Assembly: GCA_944372575.1 (NCBI GenBank)
Contig: CALVZS010000009.1
Span: forward strand, 1-64,000
DNA length: 64,000 nt
Reading direction: 5' to 3'
Source of the DNA: an uncultured Clostridia bacterium
GTDB lineage: Bacteria; Bacillota; Clostridia; Christensenellales; Borkfalkiaceae
Below are positions 6,598 to 14,544 of the stretch, piece by piece. Positions within the stretch are counted from its first letter, which is position 1; the number at the start of each line of letters is the position of its first letter. The position numbers and the translations under genes are program-made. The notes beneath the pieces are model-generated. The model made no database searches and was not told the origin of the DNA. It worked only from the letters and a program-made list of their open reading frames with translations.

Positions 6598-9384
6598 ATG
6601 AAAAATTTGAAACTAAATAATTTAAAAAAGATTTTTGTATTGACAATAATCATGGGCTGTGCGTTGTTTTTTGCCTTGTATTTTAATGGACAAATGAAAA
6701 CCCCGGCTTTAGCCGAAGATGAGACAAACGAGCAAAATTTAAATTGTGAAACGTTTGGGGAAGATAATTTTATTGTTGTGTTAGATAAGGAGATAAGTGA
6801 AGTAAATAAAGAGCATCCTATAAGTTTTTTTCAAGGAATAGATGTGGATTATATTGTTGATTTAACAAGAAAAGAAAACAATATCAACGTTACAAACTGC
6901 AATTTTGAGCAGATTCATCAAATATATTTGAAAAATGGAGGGAAGGAAGAAGTATTACAATCAATCGAAATAGCAAATAAAATTCCAGGTGTAAAAATTG
7001 CAGAACCCAATTATGTTACAGAAATAAGTCAGGCTCCAAATGATCCGTATTTTACAAACTATGATATGTGGGGATTAAATGGATTGAACGGCATCCATGC
7101 TCCCGAAGCATGGATAACAACCACTGGTAGCGCAGAAATACGAGTTGGTGTAATTGATACAGGGATAGCGAACCACGAGGATTTAAACGGGAATTTGGTT
7201 TCAGGTTGGGATACACATAATAACAATGGAGTGACCAACGATGATACACATTCTCATGGCACGCACGTTGCCGGAATTATTGGTGCAGTTGGCAACAATG
7301 GAAAAGGCGTTACAGGAGTTAATTGGGATGTTTCATTGGTACCTTTGCAAGCGTCTAATGAAAACAATTTATTCGAAAGTTCAGATGTGATAGAGGCCAT
7401 TGAGTGGGCAAAAGACCGATGGGGGACGAGTGAGCAAATTGATATATTGAATTACAGCGTTGGCGGCTTTACTACAAATGCAGCTGTAAAAAATTCGGTC
7501 ATTTCCTATCCGGGACTGTTTGTTTGGGCAGCAGGAAATGATGGTTCAAATCTTGATACAGCTGAAAATTTCGAAACCTATCTTTTGCCAAATATTATTT
7601 CCGTTGGAGCAATAGAATCCACGGGTGATCGTCTATCAGATTCAAATTATGGAACCAATTCTGTTGAAGTATATGCTCCTGGAGGATATATTATAAGCAC
7701 TGTTCCGAATAATCAATATGCTTATAAGTCCGGGACATCCATGGCAGCGCCGTTTGTATCCGGATTGGCAGCGTTACTGCTAGCCCAAGAACCATCTTTA
7801 ACGGCTGTAGAATTAAAAGAAATTATTTTGGACACGGCAGATTCTATTACAATTAGTGTGCCGAATGGTACGCAAGTTGTTAAAAAATTAAATGCTGCAA
7901 ATGCTATGGATTCAATTACCGGAATCAATAGCTTGTTTGCAGACGGCAATGGGGAGGATGAACCTTTCGAAATCTCCAATGAAACGCAACTTCGAAATAT
8001 TGAATTTGCTCATCGTCCCGTTTATGTTCCGCGGCAAGGATCGGAAGAACAAATCAATTACAATTTCATTTTGACAAATGATATTGTTGTATCGGGTGAA
8101 TGGATGCCGTTTTCTTATAGATTTACAGGCGAGTTTGACGGCAATGGACACATGATTTCCTATGATCTCTATTTAAACCAGGATGATGTAAACAAGCAGA
8201 ATAATTTTGGATTATTTAGTAGTATTGGTGAAGGCGCAGTAGTTAAAAATTTGAGGTTTGAACAATGTATTATTCAAAATTCTAATACATTTGAAGAACT
8301 GGCAGCTCCTAATAATGAGTATATTGGAGTAGGGCTTTTAGCAGGATCGATTTCCGGAGCGCTGGAACTTAATTCGGTGATAGTATATGATTGTCTCATT
8401 GACGTTAATGCGGCTCGGACGGTCATGGGGTCAATCGCCGGATCAATTTCTTCAACATCGGTTAATCAGTGCTCTGCGACAGGAGGCGTTTTAATTTGTT
8501 ATAATGGTGCGGTTGGTGGTATGGCGGGCTATGGTGAAATAAACCGCTTTAATGGAGGGCAATGTAGTATGTCAATCACCAAAGAGAATTATTCAGAAGG
8601 AGATCAAATTGGCCCTGTTATTTCCACAACACAAAGCACCGGAAGTGTTGATACAACGGGTACTAGTATTCATCGCGGTGGAGAGTGCGTCGCGGAGGGG
8701 ACGCTCATCACGCTTGCAGACGGAACGCAAAAAGCGGTGGAAGATCTCACGGGAGAGGAAATGCTGCTTGTGTGGAATCTGTTCACGGGTGAATTTGACG
8801 CCGCGCCCATTCTGTTCATCGACAGCGACCCTGCGGGAACGTATGAGGTCGTCCGCCTGTCCTTCTCGGACGGAACGGAGGTCAAAGTCATCTATGAACA
8901 CGGCTTCTGGGACTGTACCCTGAACGAGTACGTCTATCTGGACGGGGACGCCGCGCAGTATCTCGGGCATTGGTTCCTCAAACAGACAATGGATGAGGAC
9001 GGCGAACTCGTCACCGCGCGCGTGCAGCTGACGCAGGTCACGATCACGCAGGAGTACACCGCGGCATACAGCCCCGTTACATACGGCCATTTCTGTTACT
9101 TCGTCAACGGGATGCTCTCCATGCCGGGCGGAATCGAAGGGATGTTTAACATCTTTGAAGTGGACGCCGAGACAATGCAGTATGACGAAGCGCAGATGCA
9201 GGCGGACATTGCGCAGTACGGACTGTTCACCTATGAGGAGTTCGCGCAGCTCTATCCCGTTCCGGAGGAAATGTTCGAAGCGTGCGGCGGGCAGTACCTG
9301 AAGGTCGCCCTCGGCAAGGGACTGATCACCGGGGAGGGGCTGGAGCAGCTCATTGCGCGGTATGCAGAGTTCTTTGCGTCGTAA
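6598..9384 (+). CDS. Secreted S8 subtilase with GLUG-like region and C-terminal Hint domain
   Basis: A 928-residue exported serine protease. After a signal peptide (about 1-37, ending TPALA) come an I9-like prodomain (45-140), the S8 catalytic domain with Asp187 (VIDTG), His220 (HSHGTHVAG), oxyanion Asn314 (AAGNDG) and Ser381 (SGTSMAAP), and a Gly-rich GLUG-like repeat region (about 500-680). The C-terminal third is a Hint/intein-like module: it starts at Cys697 (CVAEGTLITLADGTQKAVED), keeps a block-B-like His768, and ends near FVNGMLSMP (835-843) where inteins have His-Asn. About 85 residues follow. ATG 6598 has AAGGAG 7 nt upstream. The DNA is AT-rich up to about 8680 and GC-rich from the Hint Cys onward. 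Confidence 0.88.
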   Translation: MKNLKLNNLKKIFVLTIIMGCALFFALYFNGQMKTPALAEDETNEQNLNCETFGEDNFIVVLDKEISEVNKEHPISFFQGIDVDYIVDLTRKENNINVTNCNFEQIHQIYLKNGGKEEVLQSIEIANKIPGVKIAEPNYVTEISQAPNDPYFTNYDMWGLNGLNGIHAPEAWITTTGSAEIRVGVIDTGIANHEDLNGNLVSGWDTHNNNGVTNDDTHSHGTHVAGIIGAVGNNGKGVTGVNWDVSLVPLQASNENNLFESSDVIEAIEWAKDRWGTSEQIDILNYSVGGFTTNAAVKNSVISYPGLFVWAAGNDGSNLDTAENFETYLLPNIISVGAIESTGDRLSDSNYGTNSVEVYAPGGYIISTVPNNQYAYKSGTSMAAPFVSGLAALLLAQEPSLTAVELKEIILDTADSITISVPNGTQVVKKLNAANAMDSITGINSLFADGNGEDEPFEISNETQLRNIEFAHRPVYVPRQGSEEQINYNFILTNDIVVSGEWMPFSYRFTGEFDGNGHMISYDLYLNQDDVNKQNNFGLFSSIGEGAVVKNLRFEQCIIQNSNTFEELAAPNNEYIGVGLLAGSISGALELNSVIVYDCLIDVNAARTVMGSIAGSISSTSVNQCSATGGVLICYNGAVGGMAGYGEINRFNGGQCSMSITKENYSEGDQIGPVISTTQSTGSVDTTGTSIHRGGECVAEGTLITLADGTQKAVEDLTGEEMLLVWNLFTGEFDAAPILFIDSDPAGTYEVVRLSFSDGTEVKVIYEHGFWDCTLNEYVYLDGDAAQYLGHWFLKQTMDEDGELVTARVQLTQVTITQEYTAAYSPVTYGHFCYFVNGMLSMPGGIEGMFNIFEVDAETMQYDEAQMQADIAQYGLFTYEEFAQLYPVPEEMFEACGGQYLKVALGKGLITGEGLEQLIARYAEFFAS

Positions 9385-9405
9385 TAAATCCGACAACAAA
9401 AAGGG

Positions 9406-9437
9406 CGGGCGTTCGCTGCGGCGGGCGCCCGTTTTTT
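9406..9437 (+). terminator. Terminator after the subtilase-Hint gene
   Basis: Stem CGGGCG (9406-9411) / CGCCCG (9426-9431), directly followed by six T. Confidence 0.8.
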
Positions 9438-9472
9438 ATGTCCGGGGCGGAAGGGGGCGGGCTTGCAGAGGA

Positions 9473-9495
9473 TTTTATGCATATTTTGCATAAAA
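9473..9495. promoter_or_regulatory. Inverted repeat upstream of the citrate synthase gene
   Basis: TTTTATGC (9473-9480) and GCATAAAA (9488-9495), perfect 8-bp arms around a 7-nt AT spacer. It lies about 70 nt upstream of the promoter and could be an operator. Confidence 0.35.
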
Positions 9496-9560
9496 ACAGC
9501 ATATCTTTTCAGAAAAACAGATGAAAAAGGCGTGCAAAGCGGCGTTTCGGGCGCGGGCGA

Positions 9561-9590
9561 TTTGACAAATCCGTCAAAATATGGTAAGGT
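9561..9590 (+). promoter_or_regulatory. Promoter of citrate synthase with an overlapping dyad
   Basis: TTGACA (9562-9567), 17-nt spacer and a weak -10 TAAGGT (9585-9590). The -35 lies inside the dyad TTTGAC-aaatcc-GTCAAA (9561-9578), a plausible repressor site. Confidence 0.5.
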
Positions 9591-9636
9591 GAAAACAGTC
9601 ATGCGCCCGATCGGCATGGCAGAGGAGGCAATGGAT

Positions 9637-11019
9637 ATGGCTGTCAATGAACGCGAGGACGGCTTTCTCACCAAGGATGAATGGATGAAGATCGGCGATC
9701 TCACCCGCCAGTGTGCGGACGCCTGCCGCATCGATCCCAAATACTATGCGCAGTACGACGTCAAGAAGGGGCTGCGCGACCTGGACGGGCGCGGCGTCGT
9801 GGCGGGGCTGACGGAGATCTCCGAGATCCGCTCCATGAAGGAGGAGGACGGCAAGCGCATCCCCATCGAAGGGGAACTCTATTACCGCGGCTACGACGTC
9901 AACGCCCTCGTGAGCGGCGCCCTGCGCGACAAGCGCTTCGGCTTCGAGGAGACGGCATATCTGCTCCTCACGGGAAAACTGCCCAACGAGCGGGAGCTCA
10001 AGTCCTTCTGCGCGCTGCTGGGGGAATTTTACACGCTGCCCAAGAACTTCGTGCGCGACATCATCATGAAGTCGCCCTCGGCAGACATGATGAACACGCT
10101 CATGCGGTGCGTCCTGTCCCTCTTTCCCTATGACCCCGATCCCAACAACACCTCGCCCGAAAACGTCATGCGCCAGTGCCTGCAGCTCATCGCCGAGATG
10201 CCCATCTTTTCGGTGTATTCCTACGCGGCGGCGAACTTTTACAACAACAACGATTCGCTCGTCATCCACCGCCCGCGCACCGACCTGTCCATGGCGGAAA
10301 ATATCCTCTATATGCTGCGGCAGGACTGCCAGTATTCCGAACTGGAGGCGCGTGTTCTGGACATGGCGCTCGTGCTGCACGCCGAGCACGGCGGGGGGAA
10401 CAACTCCTCCTTTACGACGCACGTCGTCACTTCGTCGGGGACGGATACATACTCCGCCATCACCGCGGCGCTCGCCTCCCTCAAAGGCCCCCGACACGGC
10501 GGCGCGAATATCCGCGTCATGCAGATGTTCGACGACATGAAAAAGAGCATCGATACGCGCGACGACGGGCAGCTCGCGGCGTACCTGACCGACCTTGTGG
10601 ACGGCAGGGCGTTTGACGGAAAGGGGCTCATCTACGGCATCGGACACGCCGTGTACTCCATTTCCGACCCCCGCGCGAAGATCTTCAAGGAGTTTGTCGA
10701 AAAACTCTCCTACGAGAAGGGTCTGCACGAGGAGTACGAACTCTACCGGCGCGTGGAGCAGCTTGCGCCCGAGATCATCGCCAAAAAGCGGAAGATCTAC
10801 AAGGGCGTCTCGGCGAACGTGGACTTCTACAGCGGGTTTGCCTACCGGATGCTCAACATCCCCGTCGAACTCTACACGCCCATCTTCGCCGTCGCACGCA
10901 TGGCGGGCTGGAGCGCGCACCGCATGGAGGAGCTGGTCAACGCGGGCAAGATCATCCGCCCCGCCTATCAGAGCGTCTCCGAACGCAGGGACTACGTCCC
11001 CCTGCACGAGCGGACGTAA
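9637..11019 (+). CDS. Citrate synthase
   Basis: Condenses acetyl-CoA and oxaloacetate to citrate. A 460-residue protein showing the family's active-site landmarks: His in LHAEHGGGNNSS, His in GPRHGGANI, a GIGHAVY region and the catalytic Asp in NVDFYSGFAY. The N-terminal extension of about 40 residues and overall length match the long citrate synthases of Clostridia. Start ATG 9637 is chosen because AGAGGAGG (9621-9628) is 8 nt upstream; ATG 9631 is too close to it. No aconitase or isocitrate dehydrogenase gene is nearby, so the enzyme probably feeds glutamate synthesis from elsewhere in the genome. Transcribed alone; convergent with mazF. Confidence 0.93.
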   Translation: MAVNEREDGFLTKDEWMKIGDLTRQCADACRIDPKYYAQYDVKKGLRDLDGRGVVAGLTEISEIRSMKEEDGKRIPIEGELYYRGYDVNALVSGALRDKRFGFEETAYLLLTGKLPNERELKSFCALLGEFYTLPKNFVRDIIMKSPSADMMNTLMRCVLSLFPYDPDPNNTSPENVMRQCLQLIAEMPIFSVYSYAAANFYNNNDSLVIHRPRTDLSMAENILYMLRQDCQYSELEARVLDMALVLHAEHGGGNNSSFTTHVVTSSGTDTYSAITAALASLKGPRHGGANIRVMQMFDDMKKSIDTRDDGQLAAYLTDLVDGRAFDGKGLIYGIGHAVYSISDPRAKIFKEFVEKLSYEKGLHEEYELYRRVEQLAPEIIAKKRKIYKGVSANVDFYSGFAYRMLNIPVELYTPIFAVARMAGWSAHRMEELVNAGKIIRPAYQSVSERRDYVPLHERT

Positions 11020-11033
11020 AGAGAAAAGGAAAC

Positions 11034-11068
11034 GGCCGTCCCGCCGCAGGTTCTGCGGCGGGACGGCC
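11034..11068 (-). terminator. Terminator between citrate synthase and mazF
   Basis: Perfect 16-bp stem (11034-11049 with 11053-11068), loop GTT. On the minus strand it is followed by a T-rich tract, so it serves mazF; it may also stop the convergent citrate synthase transcript. Confidence 0.7.
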
Positions 11069-11073
11069 TGGTC

Positions 11074-11451
11074 TTATCCGCGGCGGGATTCCGTGTGCGC
11101 GGCGGGCGGTTTTTCAAAGCCGAGGCTGATGAGGATGGCCCGATCGACGCGCGACATGGTGGCGGGCGGCAGCGCGCCGATGCGCGAGAGCAGCCGCCGT
11201 TTATCCAGCGTCCGGATCTGTTCGAGCAGGATGACGGAGTCCTTGGCAAGTCCGAAGGCGTGCGGCAGTTCGATGTGGGTGGGCAGGCGGGCCTTCTCGA
11301 TCCTGCTCGTCACCGCCGCCGCGATGATGGTGGGCGAATATTTGTTGCCCGTGTCGTTCTGCACGATGAGCACGGGGCGCACGCCGCCCTGTTCGCTCCC
11401 CACGACGGGGGAGAGATCGGCATAATAGAGTTCTCCGCGTTTGACGACCAT
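11074..11451 (-). CDS. MazF/PemK/NdoA-family endoribonuclease toxin
   Basis: A 125-residue mRNA interferase. The N-terminal [22 protein letters not shown] and RPVLIVQND motifs, the [16 protein letters not shown] strand pair and [13 protein letters not shown] match NdoA/EndoA, which cuts UACAU in Bacillus. Met 11451 is used because the family starts with this MVVKRGE sequence; the longer upstream reading has no homologous residues. No antitoxin (MazE/NdoAI-like) gene precedes it: the 150 nt to the divergent cation transporter hold no suitable ORF. Minus strand, monocistronic. Confidence 0.9.
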   Translation of the reverse strand: MVVKRGELYYADLSPVVGSEQGGVRPVLIVQNDTGNKYSPTIIAAAVTSRIEKARLPTHIELPHAFGLAKDSVILLEQIRTLDKRRLLSRIGALPPATMSRVDRAILISLGFEKPPAAHTESRRG

Positions 11452-11566
11452 AGTTTCCTCTTCGGTGCAGGGGGTTCCGCTATCATTGTATGTACCGGGA
11501 GCCCGGATCCGTGCGCCGCACACAGATGATTGCCTCTTCCGCACGCTTTTATACGCGCAGCTGCAG

Positions 11567-11596
11567 TTGACAAAGCGCGCGCCGATTGTTTATAAT
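11567..11596 (+). promoter_or_regulatory. Promoter placing the transcription start at the ATG
   Basis: TTGACA (11567-11572), 18-nt spacer, TATAAT (11591-11596). The ATG of the transporter is 6 nt beyond the -10 box, where transcription should begin, and there is no ribosome binding site. Confidence 0.8.
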
Positions 11597-11602
11597 AGCA
11601 AT

Positions 11603-12715
11603 ATGGAGAGACATAACAACAAACATATCTCTGCCGAGGCGCTCGCAAGCGCCGTCGGCATGGTCTGCAATTTTTTGCTGGCGGCAGCCAAGATCTTCGC
11701 GGGGGCGGTGACGGGGCTCCTGTCCGTGCTGGCGGACGGCGTCAACAACCTGAGCGACTGCGGTTCAAGCGCCGTTGCGCTCATCTCCCTGCGCGTGGCG
11801 AACAAGCCCGCGGACAAGGAACACCCCTACGGGCATCGCCGCGCCGAATACATTGCCTCCATGTGCATCGCCTTTCTTGTGCTGGTGCTCGCCGTGGAAC
11901 TCGCGCGCGAGTCTCTGGAAAAGCTGCTCGCCGGCACGCAGGATGCGGCGGTCTGGTGGGTGTATATCCTGCTCGGCGTGTCCGTCCTCGTCAAGGCGGG
12001 GATGTTCTTCGGCTACCGCATCGTCGCGAAGCGGACGGACTGCGATCCGCTGCGTGCCGCAGCGACCGACTCCGCCTGCGACTGCATCGCCACCCTCGCG
12101 GTGCTCGCGGGTGCGCTCGTCACGCAGTTCGCGCACGCCTCCGCCGACGGCTGGGCAGGCATCCTCGTCGCCCTCTTCATCGGCTGGCAGGGGGTGAAAC
12201 TGCTGCTGGAGGCGGGCTCCAAACTGCTGGGGCAGGCGCCCGACGCGGCGCTCGTCGAGCGCCTGCGCGCCATCCTGCTCGCGGGGGAGGGCATCCTCGG
12301 CATACACGACCTGCGCGTCTACGGGTACGGCAAGGGAGTGATGTTCGCCACCGCCCATGCGGAGATGGATGCCCGTCTCCCCGCGCTGACCTCCCACGCC
12401 GTCCTCGACGGACTGGAGAAGCGGGTGCAGGAGGAGACGGGCGTCGTGATGACGCTGCACCTCGACCCCGTCGTCGTCGGCGATGAGGAGGCAAAAGAGC
12501 TGGAGGGGCGTCTGCGCGCCGCCGTCGAGGGGACGGTGGAGGGCATGAACATCCATGACTTCCGCCTCGTGCGCGGCACCACCAAGAAGGCCGTGTTTGA
12601 GGTGGGCATCCCCTTTGACTGCCCCGTGCGGGACGAACAGGTGCTGGACGACGTCTGTCGTGCCGTGCGCCTGTTGGGGGACTACGAACCCGTCGTGACG
12701 GTGGAACGGGAGTGA
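11603..12715 (+). CDS. Cation diffusion facilitator (CDF) family efflux transporter
   Basis: A 370-residue membrane protein that would export divalent metal ions (Zn, Mn, Fe or Co) by proton exchange. The family fold is clear: GLLSVLADGVNNLSDCGSS holds the first metal-site Asp pair in helix 2, HPYGHRRAEYIA follows, and AAATDSACDCIATL carries the second pair in helix 5. About six membrane helices cover residues 15-215. A cytoplasmic domain (about 220-370) appears to contain two ferredoxin-like halves (ILGIHDLRVYGYG and GMNIHDFRLVRG), longer than the single domain of YiiP-type proteins. The likely mRNA is leaderless. Divergent from mazF. Confidence 0.9.
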   Translation: MERHNNKHISAEALASAVGMVCNFLLAAAKIFAGAVTGLLSVLADGVNNLSDCGSSAVALISLRVANKPADKEHPYGHRRAEYIASMCIAFLVLVLAVELARESLEKLLAGTQDAAVWWVYILLGVSVLVKAGMFFGYRIVAKRTDCDPLRAAATDSACDCIATLAVLAGALVTQFAHASADGWAGILVALFIGWQGVKLLLEAGSKLLGQAPDAALVERLRAILLAGEGILGIHDLRVYGYGKGVMFATAHAEMDARLPALTSHAVLDGLEKRVQEETGVVMTLHLDPVVVGDEEAKELEGRLRAAVEGTVEGMNIHDFRLVRGTTKKAVFEVGIPFDCPVRDEQVLDDVCRAVRLLGDYEPVVTVERE

Positions 12716-12764
12716 CGTCCCCGCCGTTTTGCGCCGCGCAGAACCTGCCTGCGGTGTTATTATG

Positions 12765-12813
12765 CCGCGCGTTCCCACCCTATAAAGGGTGGGAACGCGC
12801 GGTTGCTTTTTTT
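12765..12813 (+). terminator. Strong terminator after the CDF gene
   Basis: Perfect 16-bp stem (12765-12780 with 12787-12802), loop TATAAA, followed by a seven-T run. Confidence 0.9.
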
Positions 12814-12835
12814 GGAAAAAACGTACATGATATTC

Positions 12836-12864
12836 TTGTCAATTTTCCGAAAAAATGATATAAT
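12836..12864 (+). promoter_or_regulatory. plsX operon promoter with TTTTCCGAAAA in the spacer
   Basis: TTGTCA (12836-12841), spacer of 17 nt beginning ATTTTCCGAAAA, TATAAT (12859-12864). The palindromic TTTTCCGAAAA sits where a repressor or activator would contact the promoter. Confidence 0.8.
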
Positions 12865-12902
12865 AACCGAAAAGTGTTGTTTGCTTTTGCCAGGAGGGAA
12901 GT

Positions 12903-13934
12903 ATGCTGAAAATCATCGTGGACGCCATGGGCGGGGATCACGCCCCCGGGGAGATCGTCAAGGGCGCGCTCTCGGCGCTGGAAGACCGGGGCGACTTCAA
13001 GATCATTTTTACGGGCGACGAAGCGCTCGTCAAACACGAGCTCGATCAGTATTCCTATGATGCCTCGCGCGTGGAGATCGTTCCCTGCTCGCAGGTCATC
13101 ACCAACGACGACGTCCCCACATCCGCCGTGCGCTCCAAGCGCGACAGTTCGCTCGTCGTCGGGCTCAACCTTCTCAAGAATGACATCTCTGCGGGCGGCT
13201 TTGTCTCCGCCGGCTCGACGGGCGCGGTGCTCACGGGCGGGATCATGTTCATCGGGCGCATCAAAGGCGTCATGCGCCCCGCGCTCTGCCCCGGCATCCC
13301 CAACGTGCGCGGCTCACAGACGCTGCTGTGCGACTGCGGCGCCAATGCCGAGTGCAAGCCCGCCTATCTTGCCCAGTTCGGCGTGATGGCTTCCGCCTAT
13401 GCGCGCGCCGCCTTCGGGATCAAGGATCCAAAGGTGGGGCTTCTGACCAACGGCACCGAGGAGCACAAGGGCGATCCGCTGCATCAGGAGGCGCACGAAC
13501 TGCTCAAAAAGACCCCCGGCATCCGCTTTGTCGGCAACATCGAGGGGCGGGATATCATGTACGGCGATGTGGACGTCGCCGTGTCGGACGGTTTTTCGGG
13601 CAACATTGCCCTCAAGGCGATCGAGGGCTGCGGCAAGACGGTGGGCGAGATGCTCAAGAAGGAGTTCACCGCCTCGCTCGGCACCAAGATCAGCTATCTG
13701 TTTGCCAAAAAGCCCATCCGTGCGCTCTCGAATGCGCTCGACTACTCCCGCTTCGGCGGCTCCGTCTTTCTGGGGCTGAAGAAGGTGGTCGTCAAGTCGC
13801 ACGGCTCCTCCAAGGCAAAGAGCATCAAGCCCTCCGTCTATCAGGCACTGGATGCCTGCCGCGGCGGGCTCATCGGCATGATGGAGGAGATGCTCGGCGC
13901 GGCGGAGTCCGCGCAGGGAGAGGGCGATGCCTGA
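12903..13934 (+). CDS. plsX: Phosphate acyltransferase PlsX
   Basis: Makes acyl-phosphate from acyl-ACP, the first step of PlsX/PlsY phosphatidic acid synthesis at the membrane surface. 343 residues, normal length, starting with the family's IVDAMGGDHAPGEIVKG; also GFVSAGSTGAVL, GSQTLLCDCGANAECKP and DGFSGNIALK. A good ribosome binding site (AGGAGGG) precedes ATG 12903. It overlaps rnc by 8 nt; the fab genes and acpP that sit between plsX and rnc in Bacillus are absent here. First gene of the plsX-rnc-smc-ftsY unit. Confidence 0.97.
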   Translation: MLKIIVDAMGGDHAPGEIVKGALSALEDRGDFKIIFTGDEALVKHELDQYSYDASRVEIVPCSQVITNDDVPTSAVRSKRDSSLVVGLNLLKNDISAGGFVSAGSTGAVLTGGIMFIGRIKGVMRPALCPGIPNVRGSQTLLCDCGANAECKPAYLAQFGVMASAYARAAFGIKDPKVGLLTNGTEEHKGDPLHQEAHELLKKTPGIRFVGNIEGRDIMYGDVDVAVSDGFSGNIALKAIEGCGKTVGEMLKKEFTASLGTKISYLFAKKPIRALSNALDYSRFGGSVFLGLKKVVVKSHGSSKAKSIKPSVYQALDACRGGLIGMMEEMLGAAESAQGEGDA

Positions 13935-14544
13935 TCTCTCGGCGGCGGAGGCGGCGCTCGGCTACACCTTCCGGGACAGATCGCTTTTGGAGCAGTGCTT
14001 CACGCACGCCTCCTGTTCGCAGACGTGCAACAACGAGCGGCTGGAATTTCTCGGCGACGCGGTGCTTGAACTATATGTGACGGAGCGGCTCTACCGCGCA
14101 AGCGACGGGACGGAGGGGGAACTCACCGAACTGCGCAAGCGCTACGTCTCGCGCGAGGCGCTCTCCGCCTCGGAGGAGCGGCTGGGGCTGCTCGCCTTCC
14201 TGCGCTATACCGGGGGCGTGTCCGCCCTGCGCGGCAAGACGGCGTCCAATCTCTACGAAGCGGCGGTGGGCGCCATCTATCTGGACGGCGGCTATGGCGC
14301 GGCGGCACAATTTCTCGCGCGCACGCTCGTGTCGCACGATGAGGAAAATTACAAGAGTGCATTGCAGGAGTATGTGCAGCTCCGCATTCAGAGGATGCCC
14401 GTGTACGATACGCGGGAGGATGAGACAGGGTTCGTCAGCGACGTCAGCGCGATGGGACAGAGCGCGCGCGGGCGCGGGGCGACCAAAAAGCTCGCCGAAC
14501 AGGCAGCTGCCAAACTTCTATTCGGGAACCTGACAGAGCAATGA
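13927..14544 (+). CDS. rnc: Ribonuclease III
   Basis: Double-strand-specific endoribonuclease that processes rRNA precursors and structured mRNAs. 205 residues: the RNase III domain with the signature NERLEFLGDAVLEL (about 38-51) and the second acidic cluster NLYEAAVGAIYLDGG, then a dsRNA-binding domain (about 140-205) ending GATKKLAEQAAAKLL. Shorter than the usual 225-250, mainly through a compact linker. ATG 13927 lies inside the end of plsX, and the stop overlaps the smc start (ATGA), so translation is coupled on both sides. Confidence 0.96.
   Translation: MPDLSAAEAALGYTFRDRSLLEQCFTHASCSQTCNNERLEFLGDAVLELYVTERLYRASDGTEGELTELRKRYVSREALSASEERLGLLAFLRYTGGVSALRGKTASNLYEAAVGAIYLDGGYGAAAQFLARTLVSHDEENYKSALQEYVQLRIQRMPVYDTREDETGFVSDVSAMGQSARGRGATKKLAEQAAAKLLFGNLTEQ

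Noticed and set aside
9574..11007. 477-codon minus-strand frame opposite citrate synthase
   Set aside because: Composition and lack of motifs show that it is a shadow of the real gene.
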